This document shows positions 45,019 through 53,276 of a stretch of DNA of 64,000 nt, piece by piece; the first letter of the stretch is position 1; every line of letters starts with the position of its first letter. The position numbers were made by a program, and so were the translations under genes. Source of the stretch: Bacteroidota bacterium (GTDB lineage: Bacteria; Bacteroidota; Bacteroidia; Flavobacteriales; Weeksellaceae); assembly GCA_023422635.1 (NCBI GenBank), contig JAFAGO010000004.1, forward strand, positions 62,001-126,000, read 5' to 3'. A model generated the notes under the pieces. The model had not been told where the DNA came from. It saw nothing but the letters and a program-made list of their open reading frames with translations, and did no database searches.

Positions 45019-45864
45019 ATGAGCACAGAAAAATTAGGTTTCATTGGTCTCGGAAATATGGGACATCCAATGGCGAAAAACTTGGAAAAAGCAGGTTTTC
45101 CATTAACTGTTTTTAATAGAACAACTGAAAAAGCGGAAGATTTTAAATCCGATTCGACCGTTGCAAATTCAATTTCAGAATTGGTAGAAAATTCAGATGT
45201 TGTTTTTACAATGTTGACCAATGATGCAGCAGTGAAAGCCGTTTACGAAGAAATTTTGAAAAACGATCTGACAGGAAAATTATTTGTGGATATGAGTACG
45301 ATTTCACAAAAAATGTCAAAAGAAATTGGGGATGCGGTTAAGATTGAAGAAGGAAGTTTCATCGATGCTCCTGTTGCAGGAAGTATAAAACCAGCAAAAG
45401 AAGGAACATTAATTATTATGGTTGGCGGAAATGAAAATGATGTAAAAAGAGCAGAACCTTACCTCGAAAAACTCGGAAAAAAAGTGAAATATCTTGGCGA
45501 AAATGGTAAAGGGTTGGCTGCAAAAATTTCCATTAATTATTTCTTAGCGATGATTTATGAAGGTTTGGCAGAAACGATTTTATTGTCCGATAAATTAGGA
45601 GTGGATCGTAAAGAAATGCTAGAAATCATCAACGAAAGTGCCAGTGGAAGTGGTGCAACGCAAGTGAAAACACCTTTGTTATTAGATGAAAATTTTGCAC
45701 CTGCTTTTGCTTTGGATTTAATGCTGAAAGATATTCGTTTGGCAAAAGATGCCGGTGCCGAATTCCCAGTTGGAAACCGAAACCTTGAAACCTATGAAAA
45801 AGCAAGCGAAAATGGTTTTGGGAAAGAAGATGTGATTGGAATTATTAATTATTTGAAAAAGTAA
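45019..45864 (+). CDS. 3-hydroxyisobutyrate dehydrogenase-family oxidoreductase
   Basis: A 281-residue beta-hydroxyacid dehydrogenase. The N-terminal Rossmann motif IGLGNMGHPMAKNL (about 9-22), the FIDAPVAGSIKPAKEGTL substrate loop, and the catalytic Lys in AAKISINYF (about 171) are present. Family substrates include 3-hydroxyisobutyrate, tartronate and succinic semialdehyde. It lies 29 bp after DUF3861 and 21 bp before the second MRJP gene, so it is in the operon. Confidence 0.88.
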   Translation: MSTEKLGFIGLGNMGHPMAKNLEKAGFPLTVFNRTTEKAEDFKSDSTVANSISELVENSDVVFTMLTNDAAVKAVYEEILKNDLTGKLFVDMSTISQKMSKEIGDAVKIEEGSFIDAPVAGSIKPAKEGTLIIMVGGNENDVKRAEPYLEKLGKKVKYLGENGKGLAAKISINYFLAMIYEGLAETILLSDKLGVDRKEMLEIINESASGSGATQVKTPLLLDENFAPAFALDLMLKDIRLAKDAGAEFPVGNRNLETYEKASENGFGKEDVIGIINYLKK

Positions 45865-45885
45865 ATTTCATTTTAAAATTAAAAT

Positions 45886-47010
45886 ATGAAGAAAGCAGCC
45901 CAAATACTATTTCTCATGATGGTGCTTTCCCTTAATCAATTTACTAAAGCACAAATGCCGACAACAACGCCAAGTAATATAAGTCTAGAATACCAACTTC
46001 CAAAGGAGGCTGCAGGAATTGCAGTAAGTGATGACAACCGTGTATTTTTGGCTCTACCAAGAGGTGGAGAAAATCATGATTTACCTTCTGTTGTTGAAAT
46101 GGTTGGTGAAAAAATGGTCGCTTTTCCCAATGAAAAAGTTAATCAAAATACAAATTCAGATTATGAAAACCATTTTGTTTCTGTTTTAGGAATCACGTTA
46201 TATAAAAATACGTTGTGGATTCTTGATCAAGGAAAAAGATCAGGAATCGATGAAATTCCACAGGGTTCGACAAAAGTTGTTGCTATAGATATCAATACTA
46301 AGAAAATAATTAAAAATATTCCGATTCCGAAACCTTTTTTCAGAGAAACAATTCAACTAAATGATTTGCGTTTTGATCCTTCGAATGGCAAAGAAGGAAT
46401 GATTTATATTTCAAATAATGGTTTTTCAAAACCAGACCAATCTCTTATTGTGATTGATGTGGCAACAGGGAAATTAAGAGAATTATTTAGAGATATTCCT
46501 GAAGTTTCACCTGCTAAAGGTTTTATTACCTATGTAGAAGGAAAGCCTCATGTTCTAAATCTTGAGAAACCTACAATGCCACAAGGTGGTGTTAACGGAA
46601 TTGAACTTAGTAAAGATTTTCAAACTTTATATTGGACCATTCCTACAAATCCAAATTACTACAGCATTCCTACAGAAAAAATGAGCGATTTTTCCATTTC
46701 GGAAAACGAACTTAAAAAATCTATTCAATGGGAAGGGCAAATAGTCTCAAATGGGGGCATCACTATCGATGAGGAAGGAAATCTGTATTTTGGTGACGCT
46801 TCCAGATATAGCATCATCAAAAAGGATGTACAAGGTAATGTTTCTTTGGTAGCATATGATCCTCGATTAATTTGGCCTGATGGATTATTTGCAAAAAATG
46901 GATTTTTGTATGTAACAATCGGACAATGGCATCGTCTTCCTGGCTTGAATAACGGAAAAGATGTAAGAACGCAACCTTATCAAGTTCTAAAAATTCCTTT
47001 ACATAAATAG
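45886..47010 (+). CDS. Exported Yellow/MRJP-family propeller protein (copy 2)
   Basis: 374 residues with a signal peptide (about 1-22, FTKAQ). It aligns along its whole length with the copy at 39009: AAGIAVSDDNRVFLALPR, WILDQGKRSGIDEIPQG and WPDGLFAKNGFLYVTIGQW mirror the first. Identity looks moderate, so the duplication is old and the two may handle different substrates. Located between the dehydrogenase and the VOC genes on the same strand. Confidence 0.82.
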   Translation: MKKAAQILFLMMVLSLNQFTKAQMPTTTPSNISLEYQLPKEAAGIAVSDDNRVFLALPRGGENHDLPSVVEMVGEKMVAFPNEKVNQNTNSDYENHFVSVLGITLYKNTLWILDQGKRSGIDEIPQGSTKVVAIDINTKKIIKNIPIPKPFFRETIQLNDLRFDPSNGKEGMIYISNNGFSKPDQSLIVIDVATGKLRELFRDIPEVSPAKGFITYVEGKPHVLNLEKPTMPQGGVNGIELSKDFQTLYWTIPTNPNYYSIPTEKMSDFSISENELKKSIQWEGQIVSNGGITIDEEGNLYFGDASRYSIIKKDVQGNVSLVAYDPRLIWPDGLFAKNGFLYVTIGQWHRLPGLNNGKDVRTQPYQVLKIPLHK

Positions 47011-47056
47011 ATTATTAATTGATCTTTTTAAATTTTCCAACATAAAATTGAAGAAA

Positions 47057-47605
47057 ATGAACTACCAAAAAACCGAAGTCAGAGCGATTGATCATATCGG
47101 AATTACGGTTCCCAATATTGAAGAAGCTGCAACTTTTTTAGAACAAGCATTTGGTGCAACAGCGCTTTATGACAATATAATTCCAACAGATTCACCACAA
47201 ACAGGTGCTGAAGCAGAGGCAAAATTAGGATTTGCAAAAGGTTCTGCCATTATCCATATGCGGATGATGCGAATTGGTGATGGTGCTAGTATTGAACTAT
47301 TCGAAATGAAAGTTCCAGGTGAACGAAAAAAAGACATCATTCCTTCTGATATTGGTTTGCAGCATTTTGCAGTGTACACTGAAAATATTGATGAAACGAA
47401 GAAAAAATTCATCGAAGCTGGTGGAAAAGTGCTAGAAGGTCCAAATGAAATGTTAGGTAGAGAAGGCGGTGCAGGAAATCAATTTATGTATGCGATTACG
47501 CCTTGGGGAACTTTCGTGGAACTCATTACATATCCTTCTGAACTAGAAATTGAAAAGACAACGCCATTAAGAAGATGGAAACCACAATCTGGAAAAAACG
47601 AATAG
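47057..47605 (+). CDS. VOC-family protein, tandem copy 1
   Basis: 182 residues, vicinal oxygen chelate fold. The four usual metal ligands are visible: His13 (IDHIGIT), Glu80 (IELFEM), His103 (LQHFAVY) and Glu155 (FVELITYP). Family members include glyoxalase I, epimerases and ring-cleaving dioxygenases; which applies is unclear, but two His and two Glu resemble glyoxalase/epimerase types. I prefer the ATG at 47057 to an in-frame TTG at 47048. Copy 2 follows after 3 bp. Confidence 0.82.
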   Translation: MNYQKTEVRAIDHIGITVPNIEEAATFLEQAFGATALYDNIIPTDSPQTGAEAEAKLGFAKGSAIIHMRMMRIGDGASIELFEMKVPGERKKDIIPSDIGLQHFAVYTENIDETKKKFIEAGGKVLEGPNEMLGREGGAGNQFMYAITPWGTFVELITYPSELEIEKTTPLRRWKPQSGKNE

Positions 47606-47608
47606 AAA

Positions 47609-48133
47609 ATGGCCACAGAAAATAAAATCTTCAGAGAAATAGATCATATCGGCATCACGGTTCCAAATGTGAATGAAGCTTCAAAATTTTTAGTCAAAGC
47701 TTTTGACGCGGAAATTCTGTATGATGTGCAGCCCGAAAATGCCGAACCAATGGAAGGGAAAGAAACCGAACAACAATTAGGTGTTCCCAAAGGAGCAAAA
47801 ATTGTACATATGCGTTTGGTGCAAATCGGTGAATCTGATACAATAGAATTATTCCAGTTTGAGAATACAAATCAAAAAGATTCAATTGCATTGAATGATT
47901 TCGGGCTAACCCATTTTGCTGTTTATGTAGACAATATTGCAAAAGCGGCTCAACAATTTGAAAAAGCAGGTGGCGTTTTGCTTTCTGAAATTCATGGTTT
48001 GGCAAATGTTGAAGAGGGGAAAAACAATAAAGGTGTGTATGGAAAATCACCTTGGGGAAGTTTAATTGAGCTAATTACTTATCCTGATGGTTTGAAAGAT
48101 CCCAAACTTCATCGCTGGACGCCACAAAAATAA
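47609..48133 (+). CDS. VOC-family protein, tandem copy 2
   Basis: 174 residues, clearly a duplicate of the preceding gene: EIDHIGITVPNVNEASKFL and KGAKIVHMRLVQIG match the same positions. Ligands His13, Glu80, His102 and Glu154 are all kept. Only 3 bp separate it from each neighbour. The two could form a heterodimer, as VOC domains often pair, or act on related substrates. Confidence 0.82.
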   Translation: MATENKIFREIDHIGITVPNVNEASKFLVKAFDAEILYDVQPENAEPMEGKETEQQLGVPKGAKIVHMRLVQIGESDTIELFQFENTNQKDSIALNDFGLTHFAVYVDNIAKAAQQFEKAGGVLLSEIHGLANVEEGKNNKGVYGKSPWGSLIELITYPDGLKDPKLHRWTPQK

Positions 48134-48136
48134 CAG

Positions 48137-48502
48137 ATGAATACAATGCAAATAAAAACCATTGATCACGTTTTAATTACCGTTCCCAAAGGTGAATTGA
48201 AAAAAGCAGTTCATTTTTATACCAATATTCTGAAATTTCCTTACATTTCAGGTGTGCATCCCAACCATGCAGAATGGTTTCAGATGGGGGATAAGCAATT
48301 GCATATTCGTGAAACGGAGGAAATTCGTGACGCCAACAGCAGCAATCATATTGCTTTAACAGTTTCGCATTTGTCAGAAATTAAAGCGTATTTGGTGGAT
48401 TTAAATTTTGAAATAACGTATTCCACAAAACTGCAGGATCGGGAACGTATCTTCTTTCGAGATCCTTGGAATAATTTGTTTGAATTCATTGAATTTTTAT
48501 AG
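48137..48502 (+). CDS. VOC-family protein, short form
   Basis: 121 residues: a compact single glyoxalase/bleomycin-resistance domain. HVLITVPKGELKKAVHFYT (His11), HIALTVSHLSEI and WNNLFEFIEF give at least two His and a C-terminal Glu. FYTNILKFPYISG is typical of glyoxalase-like domains. It follows copy 2 by 3 bp. Likely cytosolic; substrate unknown. Confidence 0.78.
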   Translation: MNTMQIKTIDHVLITVPKGELKKAVHFYTNILKFPYISGVHPNHAEWFQMGDKQLHIRETEEIRDANSSNHIALTVSHLSEIKAYLVDLNFEITYSTKLQDRERIFFRDPWNNLFEFIEFL

Positions 48503-48568
48503 AATTTTGCTCCATACCATCATCTCCTTATTTTTACAATAAATAAAACAATATAAATAAACTTAAAA

Positions 48569-48853
48569 ATGATTTACATTATTGCAAAATGCATTTCCAA
48601 AAAAGAGAACATTGAAGAAACAAAAAATGAACTACTGGCTTTAATCGCACCGACTCGCGAAGAAAAAGGTTGTATTTCGTATGATTTACATCAAGATCAG
48701 GATCGTCCAGAAGTTTTTTATTTCTATGAAATTTGGGAAAGTAGATCACTATTGGATGCACATTTAAAAAATGATCATCTCGTTGCTTGGGTAAACAAAG
48801 CAGAAGACTTATTAGCGTCTCCAATGGAAGTTTCCATAACGGATAAGCTGTAA
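48569..48853 (+). CDS. ABM-domain quinol monooxygenase-like protein (YgiN type)
   Basis: 94 residues with the antibiotic-biosynthesis-monooxygenase fold: APTREEKGCISYDLHQD and FYFYEIWESRSLLDAHLKNDHL. YgiN-type members oxidise quinols or other cyclic compounds without cofactor; others are simply small dimeric binding proteins. It lies 66 bp after the short VOC gene and ends the run of codirectional genes, before a terminator. Confidence 0.82.
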   Translation: MIYIIAKCISKKENIEETKNELLALIAPTREEKGCISYDLHQDQDRPEVFYFYEIWESRSLLDAHLKNDHLVAWVNKAEDLLASPMEVSITDKL

Positions 48854-48881
48854 AAATCGATTTTTTAATACAGTAAAAATG

Positions 48882-48915
48882 AAAATTCCAGCCACTTCTG
48901 ACCGGAATTTTTTAT
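48882..48915. terminator. Terminator between the ABM and MFS genes
   Basis: AAAATTCC (48882-48889) pairs with GGAATTTT (48904-48911), with T tails on the plus side, overlapping the end of the convergent MFS gene. It ends the long MRJP/VOC run. Confidence 0.65.
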
Positions 48916-50153
48916 TTTGAAGAATTACCCGTTTCCTTAAGAAAAGTACAAATGAAAATCGATATCCCAATTCCAAAAATGAAAAACAAGATAGAATGCT
49001 GTAAAACCAAATTCTTATTCACGGCTAACTCAAATTTGGATCCAAATAAATGTGTGAAAATGGGTGATAGTAAAGAGGTTACTCCAAATACCAAAAAGTT
49101 GATAGCTCCTGTTGCGCTCCCTTTCACCTTATCAGGATTAACTTCTTTAATTGTGGAGTAGGGCAACATTGCCGCTCCAGATCCTACGCCCATAAAGAAC
49201 AAACTAACACCTGCTCCAATTAAATTGGGTATAAATGCCAATTGAAGTAAAAATAAAATCATTACCACCGCACCTCCAGCCAAAACGGGAATTCTTTTTT
49301 CAAACTTATCGGCTAACCAGCCAAAAAGTGGACATCCAACAGCCCAACCGATTGGTACCAAAGCACAGGCAACAGTGGCTTGTTCGTGAGACAGTCCTCT
49401 TGCTTTTTCTAAAAAATCAACGCCCCAAATCATCGCAAAAATTGTTGTGGGAGCAAATAATAATCCAGAAGCAATTCCACATAACCAACTTTGAAAATTA
49501 GAAAACACAATTTTGTAATTATCTAGCAAAGGTTGCTTTCTAACTTCTAAAAATTCTTCTGCGTCCGGCTTTGGCGTTTTAATCAATACTAAAATACCTA
49601 AAATTAAGGAAGCAATTCCAAACAAAATCCACAAAGAATTAAATGAATATCCAGATGATAAATACGAATTGCTAAGTTTTTGTCCCGCAGAACCACCCAA
49701 CATACCTAACGTTTGCGTGATTCCAATTGCCGTTGCTAAATTTTTTCCCGAAAATGCTTTTACAGCTAAGAAAACGGCTGCAGGAAATGCGATTGCCGAA
49801 CCCATACCTTGCAATAATCTTCCGATATATCCCGAAAAATAATTGGGTGAAATAAAAAGGATACATCCTAAAGCCAAAATAATCATCCCCATGATCAATG
49901 GACTTTTGGCACCCATGCGATCTAATACCATTCCTGCCGCTAAACTGGTTATCGAATAGGTGATGTAATATGCGCTAATTATTGCGCTTACTTGCGTGGT
50001 ATCACTCCCAAAATTATCCATTAATTGTGGCATCATTACGCTTGGCGACGATCGAACTCCATATTCTAAAGCGTAAAATAATAAGGCGAGAACCCACGAA
50101 AAAAAGTAAGCATTCTTTAAAAAACTCCCCGCTTTGCCATCATTTTTTATCAT
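48912..50153 (-). CDS. MFS transporter (anion:cation symporter-like)
   Basis: 413 residues with about 12 membrane helices. GMVLDRMGAKSPLI is the MFS loop 2-3 motif and GWLADKFEKRIP its loop 8-9 repeat. The pattern YGVRSSPSVMMPQLMDNFG near the start is found in MFS members taking up organic acids or sugar acids. The substrate is not known. It is convergent with the VOC/ABM run and could import the pathway substrate. TAATTTTG on the minus strand (50265-50272) is a possible -7 box. Confidence 0.82.
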   Translation of the reverse strand: MIKNDGKAGSFLKNAYFFSWVLALLFYALEYGVRSSPSVMMPQLMDNFGSDTTQVSAIISAYYITYSITSLAAGMVLDRMGAKSPLIMGMIILALGCILFISPNYFSGYIGRLLQGMGSAIAFPAAVFLAVKAFSGKNLATAIGITQTLGMLGGSAGQKLSNSYLSSGYSFNSLWILFGIASLILGILVLIKTPKPDAEEFLEVRKQPLLDNYKIVFSNFQSWLCGIASGLLFAPTTIFAMIWGVDFLEKARGLSHEQATVACALVPIGWAVGCPLFGWLADKFEKRIPVLAGGAVVMILFLLQLAFIPNLIGAGVSLFFMGVGSGAAMLPYSTIKEVNPDKVKGSATGAINFLVFGVTSLLSPIFTHLFGSKFELAVNKNLVLQHSILFFIFGIGISIFICTFLKETGNSSK

Positions 50154-50397
50154 TGTGTATCACGTATTTAAGATTATAAATTCTTGAATTTTAAAAAAAA
50201 AGAAATTGTGCTCAATTTTTGCCAAATCTTCAATTTAAAATAGAAGTTAAGGAATTTTATAGTGCAAAATTACATATTTATTAAAATTAACATTTTTATA
50301 TTTTTTGAAAAATATGCGTATTAGGCAGGAAATTTGATGTACAAAAGCATTCTTATCATCCTTTTGGGGTGATTAAAATTCGTTAAAATTCAATGAT

Positions 50398-50919
50398 ATG
50401 AATACAATTGCAAAAAATATTATTAAAGGCGTTGCCGTAGGATTGTTCGCCTCTTGGATTAAATCGATCGCTGAACCACCTTTGCAACGTTGGGGCGAAA
50501 AAGAATTTCCACCTTCAGAAGATGATTTACTTTTGAAAGGTGCCGATGTCAACGGTCATCCCGAAAATATGCCACCAGCAGTTTTGGCAAAGGAAGTGTA
50601 TTATGAAACCACCGGTCAGGAACTTTCTTATGAAGATACCTTAACTTCGATGAAAGCCATTCATTATGCTTTGGGAATTTTGGTTGGTGTTACCTATGTA
50701 AGTTTGGTTAATCAAAATCCGAAATTAAAAATCGAGCAAGGTTTTACGGCAGGTGTTGTCGTTTGGGCTTTGACACATGGTTCTACAGTTCCTGCACTTG
50801 GTTTACAAGGAAAAGTTTCTGAAATGCCAAAATCTTGGTGGGTTTGGGAATTCGGCTCGCACATTGTTTTTGGAACAGCGATGGAGCAGAGCAGAAAATT
50901 GTTGAACAAGATTTTCTAA
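50398..50919 (+). CDS. YagU/DUF1440-like membrane protein
   Basis: 173 residues with three or four hydrophobic segments (about 6-20, 85-105, 117-135 and 150-165). SIAEPPLQRWGEKEFPPSEDD and HGSTVPALGL resemble the DUF1440/YagU family of inner-membrane proteins, which has been linked to acid resistance. A single gene on the plus strand, 135 bp before the cupin group; the TACAAT repeats of the next promoter lie just after its stop. Confidence 0.65.
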   Translation: MNTIAKNIIKGVAVGLFASWIKSIAEPPLQRWGEKEFPPSEDDLLLKGADVNGHPENMPPAVLAKEVYYETTGQELSYEDTLTSMKAIHYALGILVGVTYVSLVNQNPKLKIEQGFTAGVVVWALTHGSTVPALGLQGKVSEMPKSWWVWEFGSHIVFGTAMEQSRKLLNKIF

Positions 50920-50940
50920 ATAGTATTTGTGTTCCTTTTC

Positions 50941-50996
50941 TACAATAATATAGGGCTATTTTACAATATGTTTTTCTGCGTTTGATTGTATTTTTG
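50941..50996 (+). promoter_or_regulatory. AraC-type operator and promoter of the cupin group
   Basis: Direct repeats TACAATA (50941-50947) and TACAATA (50962-50968) start exactly 21 bp apart. TTACAATA (50961-50968) ends 20 bp before TATTTTTG (50989-50996), which is followed by AAGGG as in the MRJP promoter. The layout equals that at 38930-38984 except for one base of spacing. The cupin ATG at 51054 lies 58 nt downstream. Confidence 0.55.
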
Positions 50997-51053
50997 AAGG
51001 GATTAATCATGATTTCTTATCAATTATATTGATCCTTTTAAAATTTGAAAACA

Positions 51054-51647
51054 ATGAACAGAAAAGCATTTATCAGAAATTCTTCATTAGCATTGATTTC
51101 AATTCCGTTTTTAAATGTAAGTGAGATGCTTGGTCTTGAAAATTTAGTTCCGAAAACCTATTACTTTAAAGATGATGGAATTATTCCGAATTCGAAATAT
51201 CCTTTGTTGGTGTATCAAAACGCTTTTTCGGAAAGAGGAAGTTCTGGAGCCAGTTTTTTAGAAAAGAAATTTAAAGCCAATAATTGGTACAATTCGTGGC
51301 GATATGGTGTGTATCCATTTCATCATTATCACAGTATCACGCACGAAGTTTTGGGCGTTTTTCAAGGAAATGCACTTCTTCATATGGGCGGTCCAAAAGG
51401 TGAAAAAATCAATGTAAAAGCGGGAGATATTTTGGTGATTCCTGCCGGAGTTGGACATAAATGTATTTCTCATTCTGACGATTTTATGGTAGTTGGATCC
51501 TATCCAAACGGAATGGAGTGGGATTTAATCAAAGAAGAAAAAGACAAGCATCATCAGTCTCTAATTAATATTTCTAAAGTTCCATTTCCTTCATCAGATC
51601 CTATCAACGGAAAAACCAACGGATTATTAACAGCCTGGAAAAAATGA
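51054..51647 (+). CDS. Exported cupin-domain protein
   Basis: 197 residues. The N-terminus MNRKAFIRNSSLALISIPFL is an export leader (single Arg-Lys pair, so Sec or weak Tat). The cupin core has HHYH at 90-93, Glu98, and His135 in AGVGHKC, a full metal-binding set. It could be a dioxygenase, isomerase or lyase in the periplasm. I use the ATG at 51054 over an upstream TTG at 51045. Its stop overlaps the next start (ATGA). Confidence 0.78.
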   Translation: MNRKAFIRNSSLALISIPFLNVSEMLGLENLVPKTYYFKDDGIIPNSKYPLLVYQNAFSERGSSGASFLEKKFKANNWYNSWRYGVYPFHHYHSITHEVLGVFQGNALLHMGGPKGEKINVKAGDILVIPAGVGHKCISHSDDFMVVGSYPNGMEWDLIKEEKDKHHQSLINISKVPFPSSDPINGKTNGLLTAWKK

Positions 51648-52321
51648 AAATGATGAATAAAGCATTTAAAATTCTTACAATCGTTCTGTTTACCTTTATT
51701 TCAATGATTTCTTGTGCTCAAAAAAAAGAAGATTCAAGTATGAATAATGCAAAACCAACTAAGGCAATAATAGGAGTAAAAGGCGCGGGAAATGTGGGCG
51801 GAACACTTGGAAAAAAATGGGCAAATGCAGGTTATAAAGTTTTGTTCAGTTCCAGAAATCCAGAAGAATTGAAAGATTTAATTACAGAAATTGGGCATCA
51901 ATCGGAAGCCGTTTCAGTTGAAGAGGCAGCAAAACGTGCAGATATCGTTGTGTTGGCAGTTCCTTTCAAAGCAGAATCTGGAATTAGTGCACAAATTCAA
52001 CCTTTCGTGAAGGGAAAAATTCTTCTCGATTGCGATAATGCATATCCTGGACGAGATGGCGCAATTGCAGATGAAGCGAGGAAAACAGGAGTGGGATTGT
52101 ATTCCTTCAAAAATTATTTTCCTGAAACGAAATTTATTCGTGCTTTTAGCTCGCTTCCAGTTGCAAATGTTGGAAGAGCAACCAACGAAAATCGCATTGA
52201 AATTCCTTATGCTGTTTCTGATGAATCCATTAAAAATATTGCAGAAGATTTAATAAAAGCTGCCGATGGAACACCCAAATTTATTGGCGGTTTGGAAAAT
52301 AGCGCTCAACTTGATTTCTAA
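51644..52321 (+). CDS. Lipoprotein with NADP-binding F420-reductase-like domain
   Basis: 225 residues. A leader of about 24 residues ends SMISCAQKK, a lipobox-like Cys, followed by the polar linker KKEDSSMNN. The rest is a Rossmann domain of the NADPH-dependent F420 reductase / NAD(P)-binding family: GVKGAGNVGGTLGKKWANAG, then FSSRNPEEL (NADP phosphate-binding Ser-Arg) and VVLAVPF. Such domains are normally cytosolic; a lipidated export signal is unusual. Alternatively translation starts later and the leader is not used. Coupled to the cupin gene by a 4-nt overlap. Confidence 0.75.
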   Translation: MKMMNKAFKILTIVLFTFISMISCAQKKEDSSMNNAKPTKAIIGVKGAGNVGGTLGKKWANAGYKVLFSSRNPEELKDLITEIGHQSEAVSVEEAAKRADIVVLAVPFKAESGISAQIQPFVKGKILLDCDNAYPGRDGAIADEARKTGVGLYSFKNYFPETKFIRAFSSLPVANVGRATNENRIEIPYAVSDESIKNIAEDLIKAADGTPKFIGGLENSAQLDF

Positions 52322-52362
52322 AAATCCAATTTCTAACCTCTAGCTTCTAATTTCTAAAAACT

Positions 52363-52753
52363 ATGAAAGACTTCAAAATCACTTATTTTTTTTCTACGAC
52401 TTCCGATTGCAATTTCAATTTTGGGACATGGTTTGGTGAGAATTCCAAAATTGTCAACTTTTAGTGATTGGATGGTAACTTCTATGGAAAAATCATTTAT
52501 TCCTGAACCTTTGATTGTTGGTTTTAGTTATGTTCTTCCGATTGCGGAATTTTTAGTTGGACTTTGGTTGCTTATCGGAATTAAAAGCAGAGAAGCCATT
52601 TTTGCAGCGATTTCGATAATGACGATGTTAATATTCGGAAGCTGTTCCATCGAAAATTGGGGAGCTATTGAAGCGCAACTTTTACACGCTTTTTATCTGT
52701 TTGGTTTGCTTTGGTATTTTCAAAAATATGGAGAAAATCTTACCTCAAAATAA
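52363..52753 (+). pseudogene. DoxX-family membrane protein, one-base frameshift
   Basis: ATG at 52363 reads MKDFKITYFF and then leaves frame at an 8-T run (52386-52393). With one T fewer it continues LRLPIAISILGHGLVRIPKLS and on to the stop at 52753; 391 nt is 3 x 130 + 1, as expected for one extra base. The product would be a 129-residue DoxX/DoxD-like membrane protein with four helices, a family often found in redox or thiosulfate/quinone contexts. Either a decayed gene, a slippage switch or a homopolymer sequencing error. Within the cupin group. Confidence 0.8.
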
Positions 52754-52772
52754 TGTATAAAACTTAACAAAA

Positions 52773-53276
52773 ATGAAACGATTTATTCTTTTCACTTTCG
52801 TACTTTTAATCACACAAATTATGAATGCACAAGTTTTAAGCGGTAATTTATGGACCGCAAAAAAGACAGACAATGCTTATATTGTTAGTATTAAAGACCA
52901 TTCTTCAATTTTGGATGCTTTGACGGATTTTGTTTCCAAACATAAAATTGAAGCAGGACAAATAACAGGAATTGGCGCTACAAATGAAGCGACTTTAAGA
53001 TTTTTCGATCCTAAAACCAAAAAATACGTCGATAAAGAATTTAAAGAACAAATGGAAATTTCCAATCTTTCGGGTAATATTTCATTTGTGAATGAAGAAT
53101 TAGTTTTGCATCTTCACGCTACGTTAGGACGAAGCGATTATACCGCTTTAGCAGGACATCTTTTGGATGCGAAAATTCGTGGAGCAGGAGAAATTTTTAT
53201 CTATCCACTTTCTGGAAAAGTTGTCAAAACCAAAAACGAAGAGGTCGGACTCAATTTTTACGATTTTGAAAAATAA
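52773..53276 (+). CDS. Exported PPC (DUF296)-domain protein
   Basis: 167 residues. Signal peptide about 1-19 (IMNAQ). The body is a single PPC/DUF296 domain: GQITGIGATNEATLRFFDP, the metal-like LHLHATLGR (His113, His115) and AGHLLDAK (His129). PPC domains in plants are DNA-linked, but bacterial ones are trimers with a His site of unknown function. Export to the periplasm argues against DNA binding. Its stop is immediately followed by the ATG of the MFS gene. Confidence 0.75.
   Translation: MKRFILFTFVLLITQIMNAQVLSGNLWTAKKTDNAYIVSIKDHSSILDALTDFVSKHKIEAGQITGIGATNEATLRFFDPKTKKYVDKEFKEQMEISNLSGNISFVNEELVLHLHATLGRSDYTALAGHLLDAKIRGAGEIFIYPLSGKVVKTKNEEVGLNFYDFEK

Noticed and set aside
47694..48050. 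A 118-codon frame antisense to VOC copy 2
   Set aside because: The sense frame keeps all four VOC metal ligands and matches its tandem neighbour; the antisense frame resembles nothing.
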